DNA of 11,581 nt from Ruminiclostridium sp. (GTDB lineage: Bacteria; Bacillota_A; Clostridia; Oscillospirales; Ruminococcaceae). The stretch lies in contig JAFZOA010000524.1 of NCBI GenBank assembly GCA_017550775.1, positions 1-11,581 on the forward strand, read 5' to 3'. Below the pieces are notes generated by a model. It ran no database searches and was not told the DNA's origin. It saw only the letters and a list, made by a program, of their open reading frames with translations. A program made the position numbers and the translations under genes. This document shows positions 1 through 5,962 of this stretch, piece by piece (the first letter of the stretch is position 1; the number at the start of each line of letters is the position of its first letter).

Positions 1-521
1 CGGCGGCGGTGACGGCGTGCAGAGACGTGCTCGCGGGGAGAACACCCGATACTGCGGCACTTCGCGCGGTGTTCTCCCGGAGCGGTTTCACGCAGGCTTA
101 CTATGACGGTACTCTGCGGGATATGCAGGGGATCCGCACGAAGGACGACGTTGAAGCGGGCGGAAAAGCGCTCGGGGAGCTGAAACGGCTGTACGACAAG
201 CCTTACAAGCGCCATACCGTCGATGTGAAGCTCCGGGTCGCGGAGGGGGAGAACGTGACCGCGGAAGTAAGCTGTGAAGACAAGTCTTTCCGCTATACAT
301 CGGACGTGAAGCCGGAAAGGGCTGTGAACAGGGCAGTGACCGCCGAGGAGATAGAGGAGCGGCTGCGCAAGACCGGCGGGACGATATATGAGCTCGGGAA
401 TGTGAGCGTCGAGGTCGGGGAAGGGGTCATGCTGACCGCGTCGGCGATCAATTCGGTGCGCAGAGAGATACTCAACAGGCTGAGCGATATGTTTGCCGAC
501 TCAAAAAACGGAACTTGTTGA
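1..521 (+). CDS. Peptidase U32 family protein, 3' part (5' end outside window)
   Basis: The reading frame is open to the left edge, so the GTG at 9 is probably not the true start and the gene begins outside the window. The visible ~172 residues match the region after the catalytic domain in long U32 'collagenase-like' proteins (DUF3656 region): FSRSGFTQAYYDG, then GIRTKDDV, a beta-rich stretch, and a closing KTGGTIYELG...SAINSVRREIL segment. Relatives include putative peptidases and the RlhA/YhbU-type proteins linked to 23S rRNA hydroxylation; which activity applies here cannot be told, because the catalytic part is missing from the window. As I recall, many clostridial members continue well beyond the SAIN.LRRE segment, but this one stops about 20 residues later. 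The DNA after the stop is AT-rich and looks intergenic, so I read the stop as natural. No clear terminator follows it. The family call is from recalled motifs, not a search. Confidence 0.8.
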   Translation, partial: AAVTACRDVLAGRTPDTAALRAVFSRSGFTQAYYDGTLRDMQGIRTKDDVEAGGKALGELKRLYDKPYKRHTVDVKLRVAEGENVTAEVSCEDKSFRYTSDVKPERAVNRAVTAEEIEERLRKTGGTIYELGNVSVEVGEGVMLTASAINSVRREILNRLSDMFADSKNGTC

Positions 522-597
522 AAATGCACTGTTATTTTAAATCGACGCTGAAATGGTTGTCAAAACCGCTGAATTTGCAAATCAACACGAAATACAC

Positions 598-626
598 TTG
601 AAATTATCACATAAAGCGTTTATAAT
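598..626 (+). promoter_or_regulatory. Sigma-A-type promoter of the Na+/phosphate symporter gene
   Basis: TTGAAA at 598-603 and TATAAT at 621-626 are separated by 17 bp, which predicts a transcript start near 633 and a leader of about 55-85 nt. The spacer and -10 box contain an imperfect inverted repeat, CACAT (608-612) with ATGTG (625-629) and inner AAA/TTT, that could bind a regulator. I do not recognise a PhoP/PhoB box here. Confidence 0.8.
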
Positions 627-688
627 GTGTATGTAGAATAAAATAAATAAAATAGTATAAAAAACAGCAGACATAAGAGAAATAAAGT

Positions 689-2488
689 GTGTCTGCACGT
701 CAAATGGTGTTGTCTATGGACATTTTCAACGTATTTGCGCTGCTCGGAGGACTTGCCCTGCTGCTTTACGGCGTAAAGCTCATGGGTCAGGGTCTCGAAA
801 AGAAAGCCGGCGGAAAGCTCAAAACTCTGCTTGCCGCGGCTACCTCCACCAAATTCAAGGGGTTCCTGCTCGGCGTTATAATCACCGCAGTTATCCAGTC
901 CTCCGCGACTACTACCGTCATGGTGGTCGGATTTGTCAATTCGGGCATTCTTACGCTCGGACAGGCTATCGGTATCATCATGGGCGCGAACCTCGGAACA
1001 TCGGTAACGTCCTGGATCATGTCGCTTATCGGCGTTGACAGCGACGTTATCTGGGTGCAGTTCCTTAATCCCCGCACATTTACCCCTATCATCGCATTCG
1101 TCGCGATCATACTCCTGCTCGTATTCAAGAAGGACTCCAAGAAAACGGACACAGCTACGATACTGTTCGGTCTCGCGTTCCTGATGTACGGTATGCAGAT
1201 CATCACAGACGCGGTCTCCGGACTGAGCGAAGTCCCCGAGTTCACGGAGCTCATGGGTATGTTCTCGAACCCGATACTCGGTGTACTTGCCGGCGCGGTG
1301 ATCACAGCGGTCATCCAGTCCTCTGCGGCGTCCGTCGGTATATTACAGGCGATATCGCTGAACGGAGCTTTGAAATACTCCAGTGCTATACCTATTATAA
1401 TGGGTCAGAATATAGGCACCTGCGTCACCGCAATGATCTCGTCGCTCGGCGCCAATAAGAATGCGAAGCGCGCGGCGTTTATCCACCTGAGCTTCAACAC
1501 TATCGGTACTCTCGTATGGCTTACGATCTACTGCATCATAAACGCGGTCCTGAAACCCGCTATCTCGGAAGAGGCGGTAAACCCGCTCGGTATAGCGATC
1601 TGTCACTCCGCGTTCAATGTTCTCACGATTGTTACCCTCGCACCGTTCAATAAGCTGCTCGAAAAGCTTGCCTGTGTTGTTATACGCGAAGGATCAGACA
1701 AGGGCGAGTTCGCACTGCTTGACGACCGCCTACTGTCCACCCCCTCCATTGCGATCGCAAGAAGCCGTACCGTTGCCATAAAAATGGCGCATGAGGCGGA
1801 GCGCTCGCTTGAACTCGCGTTCGACACGCTGTTCGACTACAACGAGAAGTCCGCACAGAAGGTGCGGGATATGGAAGATTCCGTCGATATGTATGAGGAC
1901 AGCCTCGGCACATATCTCGTCAAGGTAAGTAACCAGAACACTTCCGAAGCGGACAGCCACGAGGTATCGAAGCTCCTGCACATGATCGGAGACTTCGAGC
2001 GCCTGTCAGACCATACTGTGAACATCATCGAGTCTGCGGAGGAGATACACGACAAGGAGCTCAAATTCTCCGATGATGCTATCCGCGAGATAAAGATAAT
2101 GATCTCGGCGGTAAGAGAGATACTTGATATGTCGATCACGGCGTTCGAGAACAACGACCTGAAGACCGCTGTGAGCGTAGAGCCGCTTGAACAGGTGGTT
2201 GACTGGTTAAAGGTCCAGATCAAGTCCTCGCACGTCGAGAGACTGAGAAAGCAGGAATGTACGATAGAAATGGGATTTGTGCTTTCCGACCTGCTCACCA
2301 ATCTGGAGCGCATCTCCGACCACTGCTCGAACATTGCGGTCTGCATGATCGAGATAGCGCACGACAGCTTCGATATGCACGAGTACATCAATCACCTCAA
2401 AAGCGAGGTCACAAAGGAGTACAAGAAGTGCTATGACTTCTATAAGAACAAGTACGCGTTAGACAAGGTACAGACACAGTCTCAATAA
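689..2488 (+). CDS. Na+/phosphate cotransporter family protein (NptA/YjbB type) with C-terminal PhoU-like domain
   Basis: This is a membrane symporter of the Na/Pi-cotransporter family, expected to move phosphate with Na+ across the cell membrane. It has the internally duplicated transport core: TAVIQSSATTT near residues 67-75 and TAVIQSSAASV near 207-215, each followed by a matching G.NIGT/GANLGT segment (about 100 and 240). The QSS motifs are the hallmark of the family. From about residue 350 the chain becomes soluble and helical and resembles PhoU, with two metal-site-like motifs, ERLSDH (437-442) and ERISDH (540-545). At 599 residues it fits the transporter-plus-PhoU subfamily. The start is uncertain: GTG 689, ATG 704 and ATG 716 are in frame and none has a strong ribosome site. 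Homologues usually begin close to MDIFNVF, which favours 716. It is a single gene with its own promoter and a terminator at 2495. Substrate specificity is inferred from the family. Confidence 0.92.
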   Translation: MSARQMVLSMDIFNVFALLGGLALLLYGVKLMGQGLEKKAGGKLKTLLAAATSTKFKGFLLGVIITAVIQSSATTTVMVVGFVNSGILTLGQAIGIIMGANLGTSVTSWIMSLIGVDSDVIWVQFLNPRTFTPIIAFVAIILLLVFKKDSKKTDTATILFGLAFLMYGMQIITDAVSGLSEVPEFTELMGMFSNPILGVLAGAVITAVIQSSAASVGILQAISLNGALKYSSAIPIIMGQNIGTCVTAMISSLGANKNAKRAAFIHLSFNTIGTLVWLTIYCIINAVLKPAISEEAVNPLGIAICHSAFNVLTIVTLAPFNKLLEKLACVVIREGSDKGEFALLDDRLLSTPSIAIARSRTVAIKMAHEAERSLELAFDTLFDYNEKSAQKVRDMEDSVDMYEDSLGTYLVKVSNQNTSEADSHEVSKLLHMIGDFERLSDHTVNIIESAEEIHDKELKFSDDAIREIKIMISAVREILDMSITAFENNDLKTAVSVEPLEQVVDWLKVQIKSSHVERLRKQECTIEMGFVLSDLLTNLERISDHCSNIAVCMIEIAHDSFDMHEYINHLKSEVTKEYKKCYDFYKNKYALDKVQTQSQ

Positions 2489-2494
2489 AAGAAT

Positions 2495-2524
2495 ATGCCC
2501 CGCTTATAGGCGGGGCATTTTATA
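2495..2524. terminator. Bidirectional rho-independent terminator between convergent genes
   Basis: A perfect 9-bp stem (ATGCCCCGC at 2495-2503, GCGGGGCAT at 2510-2518) has a 6-nt loop and is followed by TTTTATAT on the plus strand. On the minus strand the same hairpin is followed by a T-rich ATTCTTTTATTG stretch. It lies 6 bp after the symporter stop and 12 bp beyond the end of the minus-strand repair gene, so it probably serves both. Confidence 0.88.
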
Positions 2525-2536
2525 TGGGTAGTATCA

Positions 2537-3226
2537 TTATTTCAGTTTAAGCGTCCTGAGATACGTTTTCTGCTCCGGGGTGATACGATAGCTTTCGATA
2601 GCCTTCTGTATCGCCTTGTTGTGCGTCCATGTATCGAGCCGGTGCTGCTCTATGAACGGTATCACCTCGTCGTAATGCTTTGCGAGTGCGGTGGCGAAGT
2701 ACCACGCTGTCATCATGTTGATGTAGTATTCCTCCGAGCGTACCGCCGCCGCCATTTCCGCGTACTTCACCTCAAAGTCGTCATCGAGGAAGTACCGCAT
2801 AAGACAGCCCGTTCCGAAGCGAACGGTATATGTGTGTCCGGAGCCGTGCCACGCGGCGATCTTTTTCAGCAGCTCGGGTTTGTTCTTAGCAAACACCTTT
2901 GGCGCGAGAGCGTCGCAGGTCGCCCAGTTGTCGATGTGCGTGAGAAAGCGCTCGGTCTCGGTCATGCACCCGTCGAAGTCCTTCATGCGGTTGATGAATA
3001 CCGCGTGTATGTAGTTCTCCTCGACGTAGCGGTGCGGGAGCTCTGCTAAAAACTCGCTCACGTCGGTATTCCTGTACCCGGCGGCAAGCGCTTTGAGCTG
3101 CGGCGAGCGCACTCCGATGATACGCTCCCGCCCGATGTTCGGGATAATACGCGAGTTGAAGTCGCCGTACTCCTTGTCCTCCATTGCGAAAAGCTTTTCT
3201 CTGATCTCGTCGGTAATACCGCTCAT
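2537..3226 (-). CDS. DNA alkylation repair protein, AlkD-like (HEAT-repeat DNA glycosylase family)
   Basis: The product is 229 residues, the usual size for AlkD-like proteins, which excise positively charged alkylated bases such as N3- and N7-alkylpurines. It is all-helical, as expected for the HEAT-like fold. The family's DNA-facing residues appear to be present: W101 and D105 in NWATCDALAPK, R136 in YTVRFGTG, and W175 in MTAWYFATA. These fit the W...D, R and W positions described for Bacillus cereus AlkD. I chose the ATG at 3226 because GGGAGGG (3234-3240) sits 7 nt before it. A longer frame opening at the TTG at 3283 is ruled out because that TTG is the -35 box of this gene's own promoter. 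It is a single-gene unit, divergent from the SGNH hydrolase and convergent with the symporter. The exact lesion is not predictable from sequence. Confidence 0.9.
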   Translation of the reverse strand: MSGITDEIREKLFAMEDKEYGDFNSRIIPNIGRERIIGVRSPQLKALAAGYRNTDVSEFLAELPHRYVEENYIHAVFINRMKDFDGCMTETERFLTHIDNWATCDALAPKVFAKNKPELLKKIAAWHGSGHTYTVRFGTGCLMRYFLDDDFEVKYAEMAAAVRSEEYYINMMTAWYFATALAKHYDEVIPFIEQHRLDTWTHNKAIQKAIESYRITPEQKTYLRTLKLK

Positions 3227-3233
3227 ACCTGAT

Positions 3234-3240
3234 CCCTCCC
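3234..3240 (-). promoter_or_regulatory. Ribosome binding site that fixes the AlkD-like start
   Basis: On the minus strand GGGAGGG lies 7 nt before the ATG at 3226. It decides between that ATG and the longer open frame reaching 3283. Confidence 0.85.
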
Positions 3241-3254
3241 GGAGCGTTTTTACC

Positions 3255-3283
3255 AGTATAGCATACCCTATTTGTAAAGTCAA
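3255..3283 (-). promoter_or_regulatory. Sigma-A promoter of the AlkD-like gene, with extended -10
   Basis: Read on the minus strand, TTGACT (3283-3278) and TATACT (3260-3255) are separated by 17 bp, and the bases just before the -10 (TGC) form an extended -10. Predicted start is near 3248, giving a leader of about 22 nt. No damage-response operator is recognisable. Confidence 0.85.
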
Positions 3284-3322
3284 CTTTTTTTCTTCTCCGC
3301 AATACAGTGGCGGATAAAAAAA

Positions 3323-3351
3323 TTGACAAATCGGGGAGTTTGTAGTATAAT
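3323..3351 (+). promoter_or_regulatory. Perfect-consensus sigma-A promoter of the SGNH hydrolase gene
   Basis: TTGACA (3323-3328) and TATAAT (3346-3351) with a 17-bp spacer match the consensus exactly. Predicted start is near 3358, with a leader of about 43 nt. It is divergent from the AlkD-like promoter, with start points about 110 bp apart. The ribosome site GGAGGA (3389-3394) is 6 nt before the ATG at 3401. Confidence 0.9.
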
Positions 3352-3400
3352 TAGGGCGTAAAGCTTAGTTTCATACTTGACAAAGATTGGAGGACTTAAC

Positions 3401-4408
3401 ATGAAGAAGTATATTAAGCTTTTTGCAGCGTTTCTGTGCCTTACTCTGGTGCTGACGACCTGCGGTTCATGTATGGAGATAAAGAAATGGGAGGACATAA
3501 CCGTTGAAACGAACGTGCCGCCGAAAATCGTGTTCCTCGGGGACTCTATCGCTTCGGGATGCGGTCTTGAAGGCTATTCCGACGACGATCTGTACAATTG
3601 CCGTTCTTACGCGAATATCCTTAAGGAGCGCTATTCCGGTGAGCTTGGCGAAAAATGCAGACAGATCACGATAAACGATGCCGTTACCGGTGACAAATCG
3701 GAAGACATGCTGAAAAAGCTTAAGAACGGAGAGCTTGATGAAGCTCTTGCAGACAGTGATGCGGTGGTAGTTTCTATCGGCGGAAACGATCTGCTGGGTC
3801 TTGTATTTGAGGTGCTTACCAAGCTCGGATATGACCCGGACTCCGATAAGATAGAACTTGACGATGCAAACATAATGGCGGCGGTGCTTGCACTGCTCAC
3901 GCTTGATAAGGATGCCGATGCCGCGCTCGACGGCTTTGAAGCAAACCTGAAAGAGATCATTACTGCGATCCGCGATAAGACAGCCGGTACTATCATCGTA
4001 CAGACGCTTTACGATCCCTTTGAGTTTTTTGACTCGATAAAGGTGCTGACCGACTTTACCGGCGAGAAGATAGAAAGACTTAACAATATCGTCCTCAAAA
4101 ACGCCATGGACGGGGACACCCGTCTTTACTACGTCGTTGACGTTGCCGGGGATTTCAAGGGTAAGTGCAAGGATCTAACCAACATAGCAAGCTTCGATAT
4201 CCACCCGAATGCCAAAGGACACGAGGAGATCGCCGAGGTCGTGGATAAAGAGGTCAGAGCGCACGTTTACACCTATCCCGACCGCATAGAGGTCGTAGAT
4301 CAGGAAGCGACGAATTTACTTCTCATAATCGTTATAGCGTCATGTGCTGTGCTCGTGACAGGTATAATACTGATCGTAGTGATCGTGGTCAGAAAGAAGA
4401 AGAAATAA
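3401..4408 (+). CDS. Exported SGNH/GDSL-family hydrolase with C-terminal membrane anchor
   Basis: This 335-residue protein has the SGNH hydrolase blocks in order: block I VFLGDSIASG with the nucleophile S49, block II glycine around G97 in NDAVTGDKS, block III SIGGND (N129), and block V DIHPN with D266 and H268. These give a complete Ser-Asp-His set plus oxyanion residues, so an active esterase or lipase, possibly a carbohydrate deacetylase, is expected. The N-terminus (MKKYIKLFAAFLCLTLVL...) is an export signal. C21 and C24 follow it, but neither has a good lipobox (Thr at -1 of C21; Cys at -3 of C24), so lipidation is doubtful. Residues about 306-330 form one strongly hydrophobic segment ending in RKKKK, a stop-transfer tail, so the enzyme is probably held outside the membrane by its C-terminus. 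The start at 3401 is set by GGAGGA; an in-frame TTG at 3377 has no such site. The substrate is unknown. Confidence 0.88.
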   Translation: MKKYIKLFAAFLCLTLVLTTCGSCMEIKKWEDITVETNVPPKIVFLGDSIASGCGLEGYSDDDLYNCRSYANILKERYSGELGEKCRQITINDAVTGDKSEDMLKKLKNGELDEALADSDAVVVSIGGNDLLGLVFEVLTKLGYDPDSDKIELDDANIMAAVLALLTLDKDADAALDGFEANLKEIITAIRDKTAGTIIVQTLYDPFEFFDSIKVLTDFTGEKIERLNNIVLKNAMDGDTRLYYVVDVAGDFKGKCKDLTNIASFDIHPNAKGHEEIAEVVDKEVRAHVYTYPDRIEVVDQEATNLLLIIVIASCAVLVTGIILIVVIVVRKKKK

Positions 4409-4420
4409 CACAGATACAGT

Positions 4421-4460
4421 CGCCCCGGGTACGGCATGAGATCGTTCCCGGGGCGTTTTT
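4421..4460 (+). terminator. Rho-independent terminator of the SGNH hydrolase gene
   Basis: CGCCCCGGG (4421-4429) pairs with CCCGGGGCG (4447-4455), with an extra ACG/CGT pairing inside the loop (4431-4433 with 4443-4445), followed by TTTTT (4456-4460). It begins 12 bp after the stop codon. Confidence 0.88.
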
Positions 4461-4474
4461 GCGTATTCTCAGAC

Positions 4475-4534
4475 AAAAGAATCCCCGCTCGGTCTGACTA
4501 CATGAAGTAGTCCAAAGGACAGGGCGGGGGATTC
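4475..4534 (-). terminator. Compound hairpin terminator of the Thr-rich lipoprotein gene
   Basis: On the minus strand a long stem forms between 4527-4534 and 4479-4486 (GAATCCCC with GGGGATTC), extended by four more pairs past a bulged G at 4526. It is followed by TTTTGTCT (4478-4471). The loop holds a second perfect 6-bp hairpin (4496-4501 with 4507-4512, 5-nt loop) and an alternative GTCC/GGAC pairing at 4510-4520. The structure lies just past the lipoprotein stop, so terminator is the simplest reading; the nested structure is larger than such a signal needs. Confidence 0.78.
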
Positions 4535-4537
4535 GGT

Positions 4538-5398
4538 TCAATCGATATTTGAATCGTCAAGCGACGGATAATCCGGGTCTATTACAGGTGCATAGTTGTC
4601 GTCTCCGGAATGGCGATCGGGGCGTCCGGGAGAACTGTCGGACGGTTCGATAGTGGTATCTGCCGAGTCGTCATCCACGATACTTCCGGGATTTGAAGGC
4701 GGGGTAATACTTATAGACGTGGTAGTTTTTGTTGTATCGGAAGTCTTGCCTGAAGATGTCCCCGATGAGGAAGCCGACGTGCCGGATGTTGAAGCTCCGG
4801 AGCTTGCTGTTGTGTCTTTTGTGGTTTTTTTCGATGAAGTAGACTCATAGTCCGCGACAGGAGCCTCTGTGTCCTCGGTCGTCTTTCTGGTCACCGTCTT
4901 GGTGGTGGAGTAGTACCACGGAGTTACCCATGCGGTCGTTGTAGTTGCAGTAGGTTCGGTATCGGCTGTTGTTGTGACTGCGGTGGTCGTAGATCGTGAT
5001 GTTGTTGCGGCAGTGGTGACAGCCGCTGTGGTCGTCCACGCGGTAGTGGTCGTTGCCGGTTTCGTGGTATCCCAGTACGAAGCCGCGGTAGTTGCCGCAG
5101 CGGTATAGACCGGCTGAGTAGTGGTTATATCTTCCTCAACTATCTCGGGGATGATCTCTTCCTCTTCCTCGGAGGTAGTGAGTTCGGAGTTGTCCTCTGT
5201 GATCTCCTCTGTGCTTACCTCAGCGTCGTTTTCGAGGGCAGTGGTTTCGGAAAGAGCAGAAGCATCCGTAGCCCCGGCGGGCTCTGTGGGAGGCGCAGGC
5301 TGAGTACGGGGAACTGTGCTTTCGAGGCGCTTTTCTTCACAGCCTGCCGCAAATATAACACATACAGCAAGTAAAGCGCACAATGTTTTTTTCTTCAT
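4538..5398 (-). CDS. Thr/Ser-rich, acidic lipoprotein of unknown function
   Basis: I do not recognise a functional family. The 286-residue product starts with a lipoprotein signal peptide, MKKKTLCALLAVCVIFAAGC, with lipobox FAAGC and lipidated C20. The rest is low-complexity: a Pro/Thr/Ala stretch (30-50), a Glu/Asp-rich stretch (55-90), a very Thr-rich stretch (91-165) with the near-repeat ATTTTAW at about 115-121 and 151-157, a Ser/Thr/Gly stretch (175-230) and an acidic tail (240-286). No folded domain is apparent, so it is probably disordered on the cell surface and possibly O-glycosylated (inference). The ribosome site GGAGG precedes the ATG by about 6 nt on the minus strand. It is convergent with the SGNH hydrolase and divergent from the GH5 gene, whose own linker (residues 25-62) is similarly Thr-rich. 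Possible roles are a surface spacer, glycan-coated stalk or binding scaffold; none is shown by sequence. Confidence 0.82.
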   Translation of the reverse strand: MKKKTLCALLAVCVIFAAGCEEKRLESTVPRTQPAPPTEPAGATDASALSETTALENDAEVSTEEITEDNSELTTSEEEEEIIPEIVEEDITTTQPVYTAAATTAASYWDTTKPATTTTAWTTTAAVTTAATTSRSTTTAVTTTADTEPTATTTTAWVTPWYYSTTKTVTRKTTEDTEAPVADYESTSSKKTTKDTTASSGASTSGTSASSSGTSSGKTSDTTKTTTSISITPPSNPGSIVDDDSADTTIEPSDSSPGRPDRHSGDDNYAPVIDPDYPSLDDSNID

Positions 5399-5457
5399 AT
5401 CTTCCTCCGCAGAAGTTACGGCGCTTGTCCGGTTGCACGGTGCGCCGGTCGGATAAT

Positions 5458-5463
5458 ATTATA
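5458..5463 (-). promoter_or_regulatory. Possible -10 box for the Thr-rich lipoprotein gene
   Basis: On the minus strand TATAAT lies about 60 nt upstream of the lipoprotein start. The hexamer at the right distance for a -35 (TGTATG, 5486-5481) is poor, so this promoter is weak, needs an activator, or is misplaced. Confidence 0.4.
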
Positions 5464-5496
5464 AAACCGCTGTGTCATAACATACAGTAGATTTTT

Positions 5497-5524
5497 AGTT
5501 TACAGTTTACAGGTAACAGTTTAC
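5497..5524 (+). repeat. Four tandem heptamers, AGTTTAC-type
   Basis: The units are AGTTTAC, AGTTTAC, AGGTAAC and AGTTTAC, end to end, followed by a partial fifth (AGTGG). Three are identical and one differs at two positions. The block lies 8 bp before the hairpin at 5533. Confidence 0.9.
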
Positions 5525-5532
5525 AGTGGTGG

Positions 5533-5549
5533 TGTCCGCTGCGCGGACA
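5533..5549. repeat. Perfect 7-bp inverted repeat with 3-nt loop
   Basis: TGTCCGC (5533-5539) pairs with GCGGACA (5543-5549) around a TGC loop. TATTTTG follows on the plus strand, so it could act as a weak terminator, or, with the heptamers just before it, form the end of a short dispersed repeat. It is far from the stop of any plus-strand gene. Confidence 0.8.
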
Positions 5550-5721
5550 TATTTTGATCGTGACGAAACACGAAAGTATGTGCGCTAAAAGATCGATCTT
5601 CTTAGTTGTTTACAAGCTTCTGATTCACAATCCTGATAAACGGCGAAGCTGCGACCTGTTAACTCTGAAAAACAGTCAAATGCTGTGACAGAGCCTGATA
5701 TATATACATTTACAATATACC

Positions 5722-5739
5722 ACATTTGTCGTCAAATGT
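5722..5739. repeat. Perfect 7-bp inverted repeat with 4-nt loop
   Basis: ACATTTG (5722-5728) pairs with CAAATGT (5733-5739) around TCGT. It lies about 155 bp upstream of the GH5 -35 box. Function unknown; it could be an operator or chance in AT-rich DNA. Confidence 0.6.
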
Positions 5740-5866
5740 AAAGACACCGCTTTGATTATTCGATAGGTTGGTAAAATCTTTTTGTTTTATGGACGGTTTT
5801 TAGGTGATATTCAACAAACCGGCTGTCCGGTGATCTGGTAGGAGTTACCTGTGGAAAAGTCCGGAA

Positions 5867-5892
5867 ATATAATTTTTTGACCGAAATTATAT
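5867..5892. promoter_or_regulatory. 9-bp inverted repeat just upstream of the GH5 promoter (possible operator)
   Basis: ATATAATTT (5867-5875) and AAATTATAT (5884-5892) are a perfect inverted repeat with an 8-nt spacer. It ends 1 bp before the -35 box, centred near -50 from the predicted start, where many activators bind. The AT-rich composition makes chance occurrence possible. Confidence 0.55.
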
Positions 5893-5893
5893 C

Positions 5894-5922
5894 TTGACAA
5901 ATCTCTGAATATGCGCTATAAT
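5894..5922 (+). promoter_or_regulatory. Perfect-consensus sigma-A promoter of the GH5 gene
   Basis: TTGACA (5894-5899) and TATAAT (5917-5922) with a 17-bp spacer match the consensus exactly. Predicted start is near 5929, giving a leader of about 34 nt. Such a strong promoter makes repression by the overlapping operator at 5928-5941 the likely control mode. Confidence 0.9.
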
Positions 5923-5927
5923 AACAT

Positions 5928-5941
5928 TGTAAACGTTTGCA
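5928..5941 (+). promoter_or_regulatory. cre / LacI-family operator at the GH5 transcription start
   Basis: TGTAAACGTTTGCA matches the catabolite-responsive element consensus TGWAARCGYTWNCW at every position and has the central CG typical of LacI/CcpA-family sites. It covers the predicted start point, a standard place for repression. It could be bound by CcpA or by a dedicated LacI-family sugar regulator; no such regulator gene lies in the window. Confidence 0.8.
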
Positions 5942-5962
5942 CGAATTGGAGGAGGCACGAAT

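Larger units (their letters stand above)
5399..5962. other. 564-bp gene-free region between divergent lipoprotein and GH5 genes
   Basis: I find no convincing ORF. In order it holds the lipoprotein ribosome site and possible -10 (about 5400-5463), a four-unit heptamer repeat (5497-5524), a 7-bp hairpin (5533-5549), a 12-bp palindrome AAGATCGATCTT (5589-5600), a 7-bp hairpin (5722-5739), and the GH5 control region (5867-5941). About 5605-5720 and 5745-5860 show only weak structure, including a small ACCGG/CCGGT hairpin near 5818-5831. An unannotated small RNA cannot be excluded. Confidence 0.7.

Noticed and set aside
598..630. Pho box upstream of the phosphate symporter
   Set aside because: No spaced TTAACA-like direct repeats are visible; only an imperfect inverted repeat overlaps the promoter.
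3227..3283. N-terminal extension of the AlkD-like protein starting at TTG 3283
   Set aside because: That TTG is the -35 box of the gene's promoter, and a strong ribosome site supports the ATG at 3226.
5497..5549. CRISPR-like array
   Set aside because: The heptamers are directly tandem without spacers and far too short for CRISPR repeats.
5500..5860. Riboswitch or tRNA-like RNA in the long gap
   Set aside because: I found only isolated short hairpins and no recognisable conserved core; no downstream gene would be controlled because the GH5 promoter lies after it.
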